From Cinclus cinclus (Eukaryota; Chordata; Aves; Passeriformes; Cinclidae): a DNA stretch of 64,000 nucleotides. The stretch is from contig NC_085073.1 of assembly GCF_963662255.1 (NCBI RefSeq), forward strand, positions 2,294,001-2,358,000. Reading direction: 5' to 3'. Positions within the stretch are counted from its first letter, which is position 1. Each line of letters opens with the position of its first letter. The position numbers and the translations under genes are program-made. Under the pieces are notes generated by a model, which was not told where the DNA came from, did not search any database, and saw only the letters and a list, made by a program, of their open reading frames with translations. Below, piece by piece: positions 21,983-36,009 of this stretch.

Positions 21983-24134
21983 GGTTGGGGTTTTGGATGG
22001 AAGTGTGTACTAGAGGAGGGTGAACGTGTGCTGGCTGGGATTTCTGGGACAAACCAGAGAAGCGAGAGCCCAGAAGTGAGGGGGAAAGGACAATCTGTTC
22101 GTGCAAATAATGTTCCAGGTATTAATAGCAGCAAGATGAAATGGGTCCTCCTGAGGGTGTATCCTACATGTTCCTTCATTGGAAAGATCCCTCTGACTTT
22201 ATAAATTAAGCCCTTTTTGCAGGGTTGAAAGAAGCAGGTAAGGGGAAGGGAGGAACCAGCGAGGTTGCACTGGATGTACCTGTTTGAGAGATTCTTTGGG
22301 ATGAACCTGTTGAAAGATTCCTTTCCCAGTGCACAGCACCTCTTCAGCTGTAGCCAGTCCTGTGCTCTTCCTCTTTCAGTCCTGGCCTTCTCATCCTGTG
22401 CAAAATACACACAGGTGGGGAACGAGGGAAGATGAGAAGAAAACCTTTGGAATATGCCTTTCTGATGTGGAGGTTGATGTAAACCAGACCAAATCCTTAA
22501 TTCACGAAGCTGTCCCAGTGCTTAAGAAAGGGTTGTGAGGCTGATCCTCTGTGTGAGGGATGGAGGAGTGAAAAGATCCTGCACAGCTTGTGATGGGACT
22601 GGGAATGGGATGTAGGTCTCTGGTCCCTCTGTTTTGAAACTTAGCCATCCCTGCAAGCCAGCAGACTGGGGTGCTTGCTGGGCCTTAGGAATTTGTCCCA
22701 GTTAGTCTCCAGTTAGTTGGGAATCGCTGTTCTCTATCCTCCTTTTTCTTTGAGATCACAGATCTTTCCATGCCCATCTGTGAAATAAGCAGGTCGCTTG
22801 CATACCTTTGAAAGGTTGCAAGGAAAACTGTAATGGATTGAGCTGCTGATGGTCCTGTAATAGAGGGGGTGGGAAGATGAACGCCTCGTGGATCGCTCAC
22901 TGCTTCCCTGAAGATGCTGCTGGCTCTTGCACGAAAGCTGATGGATGTTGTCATGCCACAGAGCATCCCTCTGCCCCAGTTACTCTGCAGGAAAGATTAA
23001 TTGCATGGTGCTACTCTTTCTTCCTCATGGCCTGGGCTGTGGGTCCTGCCTGTGGCCCTGGAATGCTGTCCCTGCTGGGGGGAGAGCTGGGAGTCAGGGC
23101 AGCAGGGAAGTGGTTTTGACATCTGAGCACACAAATTTGACAGTTCTTTGGGGAGAGGTTTCCTGGTTTCCTGGTTCCTTGCTGGATGCTTACACCACCC
23201 CCCCAATCTGTGCAGTTTGGCAGTCATTTGAGGGGAAACGTGTGGGGCTTGGAGGAGCCTCGGCAAGAAAGCATAGGGAGAAATGTGGGACAGCTCAGCT
23301 TGGCAGAGCTGCAGCTCCACCACCCAGAAATGGAAACAGCTCCTGTCACCAGTGGGAATGACATCCCTTCTGCCCACCCTGCTCTGGGACTCTCCAGAAC
23401 AAAGGAACTGGACTAGGGCAGAGCTGACCTGTGGTGCTTTCCCTTTCCACATGACTTTAGGACAGGTGGGGAAGTTGTGATTAACTGTGGTTTGTTGATT
23501 GAAGAGAGAACTGGATCCATGCACCCCTTTTTTTCCCCTGCCTTGTCTTGCAGAAGGCCACCCCAGATCTGCCAGTGCAGCTGCTTCCTAACCTGGTTCT
23601 GTCAAGAGGATATGGGTTAAGGAAAAAAATAAAATCCTACAATTAAAAGTGTTTCTGCCAGCCCAGATCCTGCTGACAGAAAAGGGGTTGGGAGCGCTAC
23701 ACATGACAGGAGACCGAGCAGATCTGTGCAGAGTGACAGTCCCCAGATGGCTGAGGAGCAGGGAACCCTGCTGGCACACACAGCTCTTGCCATTGCAATG
23801 CTCAGGCCTTTGGCAGCCAGGCTGGAATGGTTCCGAATCCGCTGAGTTAGAGCCTTTGTGGAAAACAAAGTTTCCCCCCCTTTAAACTGTGACTGCTGTG
23901 TGCATGGCTCATTAAAAACCCCTTCCAGAGTACTCAGCTTGCCCCTTTCCCCCATTCCCTGTAGGATGAGTAGCTATCCCACATCTTAGAGGTGGGAGAT
24001 GAAGCTGTGGCTTTCATTCCTCCAGTGCTGCATGTCTCTGCCTCTTCCTCCCCTGGTCTCAGGCAGGGCTGGGAAGGAGCTCTGTTGCTTGAGGTACTGG
24101 GCAAATCTGTCACAGCTCTTGCCCATGGGAAGTG

Positions 24135-24350
24135 ATCACAGAATCCCAGAATCATTTAGGCTGGAAAAGATCGAGTCCAGCATGTGACTGATCCCCATAC
24201 TGTCACTCAGCCCAGAGTGCTGCGTGCCATGTCCAGTCTTCCCTTAAACACCTTCGGGGTGGTGATTTCACCATTTCCCTGACAGCCCCTTTAACAACCC
24301 TTTTGAAGAAGAAATTCCTTCTGATATCCAGCCTGCGTTGATGAGGGTGA
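24135..24350 (-). mobile_element. CR1 LINE fragment (antisense)
   Basis: Antisense CR1: ATCACAGAATCCCAGAATCA, AGGCTGGAAAAGATC, CTTAAACACCTTCGGGGTGG, TGATTTCACCATTTCCCTG, then AGAAATTCCTTCTGATATCC. It is of a different subfamily from the GGGACCTT type elements. Confidence 0.88.
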
Positions 24351-27300
24351 CAGGTTCTCTGGTTTCTGAAAGCTGCTTAGTTTCTCAAAGTCACCCAGGT
24401 GAGCTTTGGCTCTCCTGTCAGGAGCTGGTTGCTTTGCCACACAGAATTCCCAGCCCATCACTGGGGCTTTTGGAGGTGCTGGACTGATGGTTGGCACCTT
24501 CTTCTGGCTGAGCTTTTGGATACTCTGCAAGTGCTCCCAGTGCTTTCCTGGCTCTACACTTGGTTCTCTGGGTGGTACAGAACAGCTCACCCTCCCAGGC
24601 TGTTGGATTGGGTGTCCCTCCTTTCCCACACCTCTATGGTGACAGCCCTGGAGTGGCAGAGCTGGGTGGTGTGTGTCAATTCCCTGGCAGGAGGGCAACA
24701 GCTCTTCAGAGGTGGTGCTTGCCTGGGGTGGCACGGGTCAGGAGGAAGAGGGAATTGCTGGTTGCAGACATCTACTGCATCCACCTCCTAGAAATGTGAA
24801 CCAGGAAACAAATCTGAAACCAATCTGGCAGTGTCCAGGTCAGGCCTCTGATCTGCTCCTGGGGCTGTGCCAGGTTAATGCCACATGCCAGGTTATTGCC
24901 CTGCCTGGAGAAGACACCTGTGGTCAGGGCCACCATCCCTGCAGGTGACCATAGAGAGCACAGCAGCCTTTGGAGACTGAGCTTTTCTGCCTCTTGTGCT
25001 GCTGCTTTCTGTGTGCCATGTGGCAGTGTTGTGCCTCAGTTCCCTCTCCTGAAATGACACTTCCTTGGTGACCTACTCTCAACCAGCTGCTGCAAGGAGC
25101 AGTGTAAGAGCTGGGGGGGCATTGCTCTGGAAAGCCCCTGGAGCCTGTGATGAAGGACATTGGGAAGATAAGATGGCTAATGCTGCTGCTTGGATTGTTT
25201 CCCAGCCTGCTGGGGGAGAAGGAGGTGTGTGCCCAGCCCCAGGAGCCATATGGTGTGGATGCCAACACAGCAGAGCGGATGGGCTCTCTTCTGGGGTGTC
25301 CTGCCTGGTGTGTCATTTCAAGAATTTGCAATGGCAGCATCCATACCTGAGATCATCTGCTCTCCCTGGTGGCCTGGACTCTCCTGGAACAGAGGGGGTT
25401 TTGTCATGCATGGCTGCTTGTGGTTCAGGTAGGTCACAGTCTGCTGTGGCCATGCAGCAGCTTGGGCAATGGGGATGTCTTGCCCTCCAGAGATGGTGGT
25501 TTCCAGTAGAGTGAATGTCACCTGTGTCCCTGGCACAGAAATTGTCAGGGTGGTGCAATGTGCTGATGGTATCCCTCAGATTCCTTGTCTGGCCTCCTGT
25601 GCTGGGATTCCCCTGCTCCCTGTGCCTTGCACATGAGGAGGTCATGCAGACAGAGTGGAGGGAGTGTTTTTGCTATTTCTGTGCTCATTAGAGGCTGCAG
25701 GGAAGGGAAATGGAGCCACTAATGCTAAATTTTGATCTCCCCACTCCCTAGAAGTTGGGAGTGAGCTGGGATACCCTAGGTTGTTCAGTGATGTTCAGCC
25801 ATTGATGCTGTGGGGAGGTCCATGGTGTGAGCAGGGGCAGCAGTCTGTTCCCAGTCTCCTTGCTCCTGAGGTTATCTGGGAGCTGGTCCAAAGGCTCTGG
25901 GGGGGAACAAGTCCTGAATGTGTAACTGTGGTGTCCCACTCCGTGGGGAGGAGGGTGCCAGGCTTGCCTGTGCTGGTTTTCAGTCAAGTTCCTCTGTGGG
26001 AAAGAAATCTCTTCCAGGTGGATGAAAGGTTTTCAGACCCAGCTTGGACTTGGAGAAGGAAGGGAAGGGAGACACATGCATCCAGAAATTTGCTTTTGTT
26101 ATGGAAGAGGTGCTGGAAAGTGTCTCTTATCCTCTGAAGAACAAATGTTGATCTCGTCATCCTGCCTTCTGCTGATCCTTCACAATGCTGGAAGGAGCAC
26201 GTATGGATTTGAAGCTGTGGGATCGCTGATCCTCGAATGGCTCATGTTCTTCCTCTGCTCTTGCACATCTCCCACCAACTGACAGCACTCCCTGTGAGCC
26301 AGTGCTTGGATGGCCCCATCATCCCTGTCCTCCCTGCTCTGCTCCTGGCCCGTGGGATGCTAGCACGGTTCACGCTCTGGAAGCCGAGCTGTCCCACGAG
26401 GAGCTTTCCCACAGCATGTGGGGGGACATCCCATCCCACCATGTGCTCAGACTCTCTGACTCATGTGCACCAAAATGCCTCTGGAGGCTCCTCTGGAGCC
26501 TCATCCTGCTGTGACGAGGTTGGATCATCCTGTGGGCACTGTTCCCCTCCAGAGATGCCCACAACACCATCGGGTGAGTCCCAGAGGAGAGGAGTGGATG
26601 GGTGGGAGGCAGGGCTAGCTGGGGAGAACATGCCTCTCCAGGGAGTCCCATGGGACAGAGAGGGCCATAACTCAGGGTGTTGGGTGCTGCAGGGGGTCCC
26701 CATCCTCACTGAGATCTGCTCTCAGCTTTCCCAAGCATGGGAGTTGATAAAGCTGTGTCAGCAGGGAGCTGTTGTGTCATGCACTGGCTGCACTGATGGC
26801 TGTGGGTCCAGGGCTGCCTGCCACAGCAGGGGACTGCTGTGAGGTGGGGACTCACTTGCTTGTGGCAATGGGGTGGCAATGGCACTGCAGCCCCTCCTGG
26901 GGCATTCTCTGCTGTGAGAATAGTTGCTGCCATGTCCTGCTTCAGTTTCTGTCCTTGGGTGCCTGTGTTTGCATAAAGGAGGAACCTTTTGCTGTAGGGC
27001 CTTCTAGGTGGATTGTAGTGGAGATTGTGGACCCTGCTCTGCTTTCAGTGCAGTGGAGAGAAGCAATGGCATCACATACAGCTCTGTGTGTGTGATGGGG
27101 CTTTGTGATGGACTGGCCTTGTGGTGGTGTTTGGGCTGTCCCAGGGCAGGGAGAGCAGGACACCTTCCTATCCCCCTGCTTTGGTGGGAAGAACTAATTT
27201 TGTGAACTGGGATTTGGAGATCTCTGGTAGTTTGCTGTTTCAACCATCTGACTAGGCACTAAAGTTTAAATCCATGTGTGTGCTCTTGTGTATTACTGAA

Positions 27301-30300
27301 AATTCAATGGAGGGAGGGAAGACCCTGAAGTTTGACGACAAGCAGTGCAGAGTGGTCTGGATACCAGGCTGGAACATAAGCCCATCTCAGTGTGTTGGGA
27401 AGTGGATGGCTGTTTGCCAAGACAGCTGCCCCTCCTGCCCTGGTGAGGTGTGTCAGCAGTGCCAGCACTGTGCTGTTCTCCATGGGTCCCTGTGCCCACT
27501 GGCTCCATGAGATGCTGAGCAGGTGGGCTCAGGATCAGCTCTTGGATGGACACGCTGTGGCCTCACAGCTGCTGCAGCGTTCCACTCTCTGCTTTGCTGG
27601 GCCATTCTGAGCCAGAGGCATGTTCCTCTGATGTTTCCTCCTGCTGCTGCCTGTGTTTATACCTGCTGTTCCTCTGGGCGTGCTGTCAAATCCTCTTGCA
27701 GCAGGTTGTCCCTAGGCCTTGTCCTTCAGCTGGGCACGTCCTGCAGCCCGTGCCTGGAGCTCTCTGGAGCCAGAGCAGCAGTCAGCTGTGGCCATGGCTG
27801 CAAAGGAAAGGTGCAACACATCTCTGGATGTAGTGGAGGTGGGGAGAGAGAGAGAGCCTTCCCCTGTTCTCCCTGGGAAATTGATGGCAGCTCCTCTTCC
27901 ACATCCATTCCTGGGCATGCTGCTGGAAGTGCATTAAGATCACTTATCAAGGGAAAGGCGAGCAGCACTTCATCTTCTTTTTATGAAAAGTGCTGGCTTT
28001 TGAGGGCGTGGAGTATTCAGGGACAGGGCTGGGGAAGTAGATGGTCTTAACCTTATTTCAGGCTACAGCAGCATAAGAGGAGGTGCTCCAGCCTCAGATG
28101 GAAATGGAAGCTGTTGTTCCCAGCTGCTGGGTGAAAATTATCTATTTGTCTAGAAGCCTGTTTTTTTTCCCACTGCCTGGTGACTGCAAAGCAGGCTGCA
28201 AGCTCTGGGGAGGGGAGGAGGTGGAAGGGGTACTCACCTACTCAGAAACCTGACATCTGAACGCAGTGCTTTCTTGCCTGGTTCTTGTGGCCCAGCAGAG
28301 CGATTGTCATGGCCAGACTGGTGATGTGGGTTATGGTGGTGATGAATTTGTGTGTTTGTGACACACGTAGGATCATACCTTTCACAGAAACGCTTTGCAG
28401 GGGAGTCTTAGAGCTGCTGCCTAAATCTGAAGCTAAATCTGTTCTAGAAACTTCTGTGGAGCTGGGGATGGAGAGGGCTTGGTGATGCCTGTTCCAGATG
28501 TGCTCATGCAGCTCCCATTTCTCATCAGCCAGCTGCCCTTGGGCTGGATCCCTATGGTCCTGCAGGACAGGCAGGCACTTGAATCTATCCTTGTTTGTCC
28601 TCCTGGGGAAGTAAAAGGGTACCTGAGCTGTCAAGACGTTGGGTATTTTTTCCTACAGCATCCAGTGGCAGAGATTGATGTATGGGATAGGGCTGCCTGC
28701 CCAGAAGGTGCTGTGGGCTCTGTAGTCTGCTCAGCAGCTGTGTGAGCAGCAGCTTTCCTTGGGCTTCTCTGTTTCCCAGCGTGAGCACACACAGATGTGA
28801 CTCAGTGATGTGGGATACAGACAGTGCTTTGGACACCTACTTGCAGGCAAAGCCTGTTGTACAGAGAATTACCAGGTGTGAAAGCAAAGTTCAGGTTTTG
28901 CTGGAGGTGAGCACTGGGGACCTGGCCTTTCTCAGTGTGTCTGTCAGATCTGCCTGGGTTGTTCTGCTGTGAAACATCTCAGATTTGGTGTTGGTGGAGC
29001 AGCTGAGTCTTGAGCTTTATGCTCTGGGCGTGAGTGGGTTAAAAGTAATGTTGGGCCTTCTTGTAGAAAGGAAACTTTTGCAGGCTCCTTCCCAAGATGA
29101 GCACACTTGTGATAATGAATCTGTGCAAGAACTGAGCAGGATGGGACTGGTTGGAAAACGTAAATGTACGGATGGGGGAGCAGGAGAAGCAGAAGCCATG
29201 GGACTGGTAAATGCCTCTTTGCTGGCCAACTGCTGTGGACTTTTGGAAGGCAGCTGGTTCCTCTGCAGCTCGTTTTTCCAGCAGCAGCATGGATTTAATT
29301 AGGATCCAGTGTCTCCCTGGAGCTTGCTGTGTTTGGGGTGTATTGTCCCATTTAAATGGAAAACCCCGTGGCAGAGCTGCCAAATCTGGCACATGTGAGG
29401 GGCTGCGAGCAGAGACCACTGGGTTGAGTCAGTGGCTGTGTGAGAAATGTCTCAGTGGATCCAGCTCCTGCCGCGGCGAGCGGGGCTGCAGGGAAAAGTC
29501 ACATCTTGGCCAGGGTGGCTGCACGTGTCCCATGGAAACGCCGGAGCAGATGGGAAGGGACGAGGCACTGGGAGCTGGGCTCTGCTGTCCTTTTAAGGTC
29601 TCCCAGCCAGAGACTCAGCTTTGTCTGTACTGAACTTCCTTTCTTCCGGTGCTACAAATTCTGGCTTAGTAAAACCGAAACCAATTTGACATCCTAATTG
29701 GCTTTTTCTGTGTTGAACTGGGGAGATAGATTCTGCAGCATTGCTACACAGGCAGAAAGCAAACCTGTGCCTTCATTGTGCAGAAGGAGGTTTCCTGCTC
29801 TGGTTACCTGCCTGCTACCTGTGCCCTTCCTCTTACAGTAAGACCAAAGCAAGTTGCTGTTCCTCAGACAGAAATTGTCTGGTGTGAGCAGGGACACCAG
29901 AGTGAGGCTGGCACAAGCAGTGGGGCAGTGGGCTGGAGCTGGGTCATTTGTTCATCTTGACATCTTTCAGCTCCATGCCAGAACTTTTCCTGGCCCAGCA
30001 GCCCTGAGGGATAGCTGTTGCTGGTCATGGAGAAGGGATGCTGGAGTGGAAGGTGATGGTAACATCCCAGAAGCATCATGGCAGGGCTGGATGGGAAGGT
30101 GGGAGTTAGGTACCAGTTGCTCCCTGACTCCCTCCTTTGACCAGGGGTTTTGCATTTCCACCATCCATTGTGCTTTTGTGTTCCTCCTGTTCCTGTGCAA
30201 TGGATCCTGCATGGGGATTATGGGAACGGGTCCCAAGATGGGCACAGCCAAGAGCTGGGAAACAGTTGGGCACAATCTTGTTAGAAAAGGTGTAAATCAA

Positions 30301-33178
30301 AATGCATACCCTTTTGTGGAGTCTGTAAAGTCAACCAAAAAGCTGCTTCCTTTCAAGTAATTTCTCGTAGAGCTTCAGTGAATTAATGCAGCAGCTGCAA
30401 GTTTAAATTTGTGCCCGATGAACCCAAAATGGTGAATCAACTCTCTTAGGCACTTGCTTCATGGATTGGTTTGTCTGACTTGGGGTGGGTTTGTTATTTC
30501 CAGACTAGTTTTCAGATCTGGTCTAATTTTAGCATTTTGTATTTACTGTTATTATTTTTCCTACAGAAGTACTTTCAGCTTTTTGCTTGGTTTCTGTGCT
30601 GCTGCCGAAATTTCCATCGTGGTATTTCCAGCTCCTTGGTGGAGCACAGTTTAATATTTTCCATCCAGGTGTAGCTGCTTTGGATGAGGATCCAAGGAAA
30701 AGAGTGAAATTGTGCCTTGGGCTGGAAGTGAATTGGCAGCTCATAGGAGTGGAGATGCTTCATGTTTGTATGTTTGTTTTTCTTGTGGCCACTAAGAGAT
30801 TTAGAAGTGTCCTTACTCTGCAGGCTGGTTTCAAAAACATGAAGATCTGGGTTGTTCTGAATTTGGATATTGAAGATCTGAGTTCTGCATCTGGACCGTC
30901 CAAAGCACATGGATTTCTTTCTGCTCATATGTGCAGAGAGCAAATGCTTATCAGTCTGACTCCTGTTGGTTGAAGAGGAGCCTGATTCCTCCTCAGATAT
31001 TTTTGGGTGCAAAATGACTCCTGCTGGCCTGCTGCTGGAAAGCTGACACTGCACACGCATACTGCTGCCAGGCAGGGATTCTCCTCATCCACACTGAGCT
31101 GTGTGCACAGTGAGAATTTGGGGTGAAGTTCTCCAGCTGCTGCTCCAGGGGTGTTCTGGCACGTGGCTTGTACAGCCCTGCTGTGCTCATCTCGAGAGGA
31201 GGAAATTTTTTGGGTTAGGATCCCACCGGTGTAAGGAATTCACACCAGCTCTTGAGTGGTGCCTTGTGTTTCCACTGGAAACTGAAAACTCTTGCTACTG
31301 GTGGTTTGCCCCCATCTTTTACTTCTTGTTTGGAGAACAGTTTCAGTTTTGCTTCCAGTCCCTTTAGGAGCCTTTGCACAGGGGGATGCTGTGCACACTC
31401 CAGGTCCGTGGCCACAACCAGCTCATGGGCTGCAGGAGCCTGGGAAGGTTGGGCTGGAGTTTGAGGAACAGCTGAGATTTTGCTTTTAAGGCAGCCTGAT
31501 GGGTTTGCCTGTCACCTGGTGTCCTTTAAAAATCTCTGAAACCACACACAAGTTACTGGGTGTGTTGTGAGAATCTGTGGGTTAAGACTCCGAGGTGGGA
31601 AGCAGGAGCCCCTTCAGCAGAAGCATTTCCCTGCTGCTTTGTTGAAAGTCTGCTCTCCTCATTGTTACAGAGGAATGGTGTGGCACAAACGTTAAAAAAA
31701 TATATTGAAAATTCATAGCAATCCATTAAAAAGCCATATTTGGGTTCAGAGGTTGGGAGAAAATAACTTTGAAACAATCTGGAGCTTGATTTGTTGTAGG
31801 TTAAGGGCTTACCAGAGTTCACAGTGTCATAAAAGTCTCCTGGGGAAGGGAATAGCTGGTAATAAGAGAACATTTCTAATTTAGAGAAAAGTTTAATAGA
31901 CATGAGAGTGGAAGAGGAAGCCAGAAAGAAAAATCCATCTTCTTCACAACACAGCTTAATTCTAGGGGAAAAAAACAAATGCTTTATTATTTTTAAATTT
32001 TGTTTTGTTTGTTTTTGTTTTTTTGTTTGCATCCTGGTGGTTTTGTGCCTTGGGTGTTTTTATGGACATGCTGAGACCCATGGATGGATACCTGTGTGAA
32101 ATCCTGAGATGTTGGGGCTGACTGATGACCTGTGCTGGGAGCAGGGCAGCACCTGCACGTGGTAACTTCTGTAGTGTCTGACAGGCTGAGTACATTCCTG
32201 CCTCGTTTGCCTTATTTTTGTTTGTTCTGTGTTACCTGTGCAGCTAGAGGTGATGGTGTGTCTGGTTGTTTGCTCTGAGAGTGGATTTATGTTTTTAATT
32301 GCGGTGCTGGGAGTGTTGTTGGCTGTGTCTGTCCCTGGGGCCATGCAAGGGGAGGGTCAGATCCTGGCTGTGGGGCACTGGCCAGGCTGGAGGTGTCAGG
32401 AGGGCCCTGTGCCCACTGCTCTGGGAGCTGGGTGTGATCCTCTCTCCTCACAGACACGCGGTGTTCTTGGTAAAGAGCTGGGAAGGCAGGAAGGGAGGAG
32501 AGGTTTGGAGCAAGGATGCTGGGATCAGGTTGGATTAAAAGCTTTGCTGCCATGGTTCAGGGTTTTTGTGAGTTGGTTGTTTCTGTTGTTTTTTTTTTCT
32601 TTTTTTCCTCTGAACACTAGAAGAAATTCTAGTAGAAACATTAGTGTCGGCTTTATTCTCGTGTTCTTTTCAAGAAAGAATTTGGATGGAAAAAAGCATG
32701 TTTTGGACAAACTGCCCATGCAGATTTCTTAGTTGTAAATATTGGGGCATCAGAGTGAAACCCCCTGTTTTTTTTGCTGAGAGGGAAACCAGCCAGCACT
32801 GTCAGTGCTTCAGATACTCCTGGTGCAGTGGCCATGGTGACAGAGCTGTGTCTGCAGTGTCATCAGTGACTCAGCCTGGTGGCACCTCATGGATGAGCTG
32901 GTCCATGTTTGGGGGATGAGGGACACAGCAGACTCAGGATGCAATCAGGGAGGTGGACTGAGGGCTGCTCTGGCTGCTCTGGCACCAGCTGGCTGTGGGC
33001 CTCCTGTGGGGATCCAAACAGTGGATCTGTGACCATTGGCTATTCCCTGGCCTGTGTGCAGGCAGCAGCAGCACAGGTGGGGTGGGTGGCTTTCACAGGA
33101 GGCTGTTCCTGGCTGGTGGGGCAGTTCCTTCAGTTCTGGGTTCTTGTCTCTGCAGGTGCCTTGAAGCAAAAGGTGTGT

Positions 33179-33191
33179 GGGGGGGGGGGGG
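33179..33191. repeat. Poly-G run (13 G)
   Basis: A G13 tract in intron 1. Confidence 0.9.
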
Positions 33192-34149
33192 AGCTTGCTG
33201 AGCTCTCAGCACTGTTCAAAAGCTGAAAAAGAGCCAGGCATCTTTCCAGGGAGCTCAGATGGAGGAGGTGGATGCAGGGAAGTTATCCCAGTGTAACAGG
33301 CGGGATGTGAAGGACCAGGGACTCAGTACGTGCCCAAATCACCAGGGAAGGGGTGGCTGAGCCAAGAGCTCTTAAATCCCTGAAGCTGAGCTCGAGGCTG
33401 TCCCGGCTCTCAGAACGCGCTGCACGTTCCGCTCGGGTTCCCCTGTGGCTCTGCATCAGCAGTTAAGTAACAAACTATTTAACAAGAGCTTCCTGTTGTG
33501 CTGACACCAACACCAACGTACAAAGGAGTAAACAGAGCTGTGCTGGCTCCTGCCTTGCTGGAGGCTGGAAAGAGGGTTGGAGATCAGGAGGAGGCCGGGG
33601 TGCCATCACTTCGGAACCCAACCTGCTGGACCAGGGATGATGTTCTTGCACTTGGCAGAAACTGCTGGGAAAGTGGCTGCTTCCAGGACTGCTTGGTTTT
33701 TAAGAGAATTTCTGGGATGGATAAAGGCCCCTTCACCTCTTGCCTGCTGCACCAACTCCTCCATGGGTGCTGTCCCCAGAGTGGTGCAGCCCATCCTCCA
33801 TCCTGACAGGGTGGGCATAGCTCTCACAACTCGCATCCAGAGCTCCCATCTCCACCAGGTTCCTGGAATTCCTCAGTCAGAGCACTGGAACTCCTGTTTT
33901 CTTGAGGGATCGAGAGGAAATGGGGCCAGAACAAGCCAGTCTTTCTTTGCCATGAGGAATGTTCTGCTGTCCTGGTAGGTTTGCTTGAATCTCCTGTGAC
34001 TGGAGCTGTCGCTGGTGGAGGTCCAAGGTGGAGTAAATTCTGAGGGCTGTACAGCCCCTCTGCCTCTCAAGCCCGTGGAGGAAACTTCCTTGTAAGTTCA
34101 AGATGAGTCTTCTCCAAACAGCACATCCCACGGACTTGAGTTTCAGCCT

Positions 34150-34640
34150 GTTCAGCTGCTATGTCTAGCTCAGAGGAGAGGTGCCTGTCCAAGGGTGGAG
34201 GAAGCTCAGGAGATCTCTCTAGAGCTGTTGGGTGGTCACACTCCAAGTGGAGACCAATGACAAGTGGTGTCCTCAGGGGCTGGTATTGGGACTAGTGCTG
34301 TTTTACATCTCTGCTGGTGACATGGACAGTGGGACGGGGGTACCTTCAGTGAGTTTGCTGGTGACAAAGAGCTGTGTGAAGCAGTCACATGTGGGAGGGA
34401 AGGGATGGAGAGTCCACAGGGACCCGAGAGGTGGGATTGTGCCGAACTCATAAAGCTCAACAAGGACAAGCACAAGGTCCTGCCGTGGGCTGGGACAATC
34501 CCAAGCACAATCGCATGCTAGCTAAAGAATGGATGGAGATCAGCTCTCCCTGGAGAGAGGGATTTGGGAACTTTGATGGATGAGAAATTTGATGTGACCC
34601 AGCTCTGCGAGCTGGCAGCCAGCTTGGCTGTCTGTACCCA
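34150..34640 (+). mobile_element. CR1 LINE internal fragment (ORF2 coding part)
   Basis: Sense sequence resembling the reverse-transcriptase ORF2 of avian CR1. Motifs in order: GAGAGGTGCCTGTCCAAGG, TGGTGTCCTCAGGGGCTGGT, GGGACTAGTGCTGTT, GAGTTTGCTGGTGACAAAGA, AAGCTCAACAAGGACAAGCA and CAATCCCAAGCACAATCGCA, ending near a GATGAGAAATTTGATGTGAC block. No full-length frame survives, and the CR1 3' end is absent. Confidence 0.8.
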
Positions 34641-35987
34641 TTGCAGGACTCCCATGGGAAACCTGGTGAGGCTTTCCATGACCCCCTGCTTTGGGAAACC
34701 TCTGCGTGGTGGCCCAGCTTTCCCTGCTGGGTCGTGGGCAAGGCTGGCTGCAGTTCTGCAGGCTGGAACATGTGTTTAACAACAAACCCTTGCAGACATC
34801 ATTTGGGACCATCTGTAGCTCGCTCTTGAAGATGTTTTAAGACTTTGCTTTGTTTTAAGACTTTTGATCTTTCTGTAAGCTCAGCCTCTTCAGCTTTTAG
34901 AATTTATTGGGATTTGGTTTCAACTGTGTAACTGGTTGCTTTTTGGTCTGGATTTTTGCGCTGGGAGCCAGCTGATGGGTCATCCTTTAGGACATTGGGG
35001 TATTTGTGATTATTTTTAGCCTTTAATTGGCAGGGATCTGTACTTGGAGCTGCAGAGTGTCAAGGGCTTTTCTCTTTATGCTCTCAAGAAGCTTTCCTTT
35101 CTCTTTCATCTGGATGCAGCTGTGTTTCTCTTCTGCTCACAGAGCACAGAGTACATGGAGAAACCAGCTCCAAGAACCATCCCAAAGGCTGGTGGGGCTC
35201 AGGGAGCAGCACCCGGTGATGCCACCTGTTCAGGACACCTGGGTCCTGTTCTGAGCAGCACCATGGCCCTGCTCCCTCACCTTCACCAGCCATTTCCCTG
35301 CTCCAGGCTGCTGTTTTTTCCTCTTCTTCCCTTGCTTTGTCTTGCCCCGTTTAGCTGTAACCTCTTTCGGGCAGGAACACGGTGTGTGTGTTCATATAAA
35401 GGGCTGAGAACAATGTGCCCCAGATGGTTTGTACAAGTGCCTTCTCAGCAGCCACGGAGCTTCATTCTACAGGAAAGAAATTCTCAAAAATACAACTCTT
35501 CAGCATCTTATACTTGCAAATGTGAGCAGGAACTTCCCGAGCCATGATATTTTGGTCCAAGTCACAGAGACAAGTGGTAGTACTAGAACTGCATCTTTTC
35601 TTCTTTAAGGAAAAAAACAACTCCCCCCCAACCCCAATTCCCCTTTTCTCACCCTTACATCTGCAGGGAGAAGCTTGTAAATATGACTGGAGCAGCTCTG
35701 ACCTGCTTAAAACCAGATGGCAAACAGTATTTCAGCAAAAGCACTGTGAACTCCCTCTTTGGGAATCAGAGGGTGTGTGGGCTTGCCCCGTTTTTATGGC
35801 ACTTCCAGTGCTTCTGAGGTTCTGTTCTGGGGGTGCTGAGGCATTGCACTTGCAGCTTGTCCCTCTTCCAGGATCCCTGGCTCAGAGCAGTGGCACTGCA
35901 AACACCACAGGGTACTGCTTATTTGTTTTAAGACCACAGCTTGCTTTGGAATTTCTTCTGCCAAACTTCAGGCCAATTTTCTCTCTC

Positions 35988-36009
35988 TTTTTTTTTTTTT
36001 TTTTTTTTT
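35988..36009. repeat. Poly-T run (22 T)
   Basis: A T22 tract in intron 1. Confidence 0.95.

Noticed and set aside
26237..26842. 201-codon plus-strand open frame in CSNK1G2 intron 1
   Set aside because: No recognisable family; Ser/Cys/Gly-rich chance frame with no gene structure around it.
35988..36009. Poly-T run as the reverse tail of a retrocopy
   Set aside because: The flanking sequence matches no gene I recognise and contains no matching target-site duplication.
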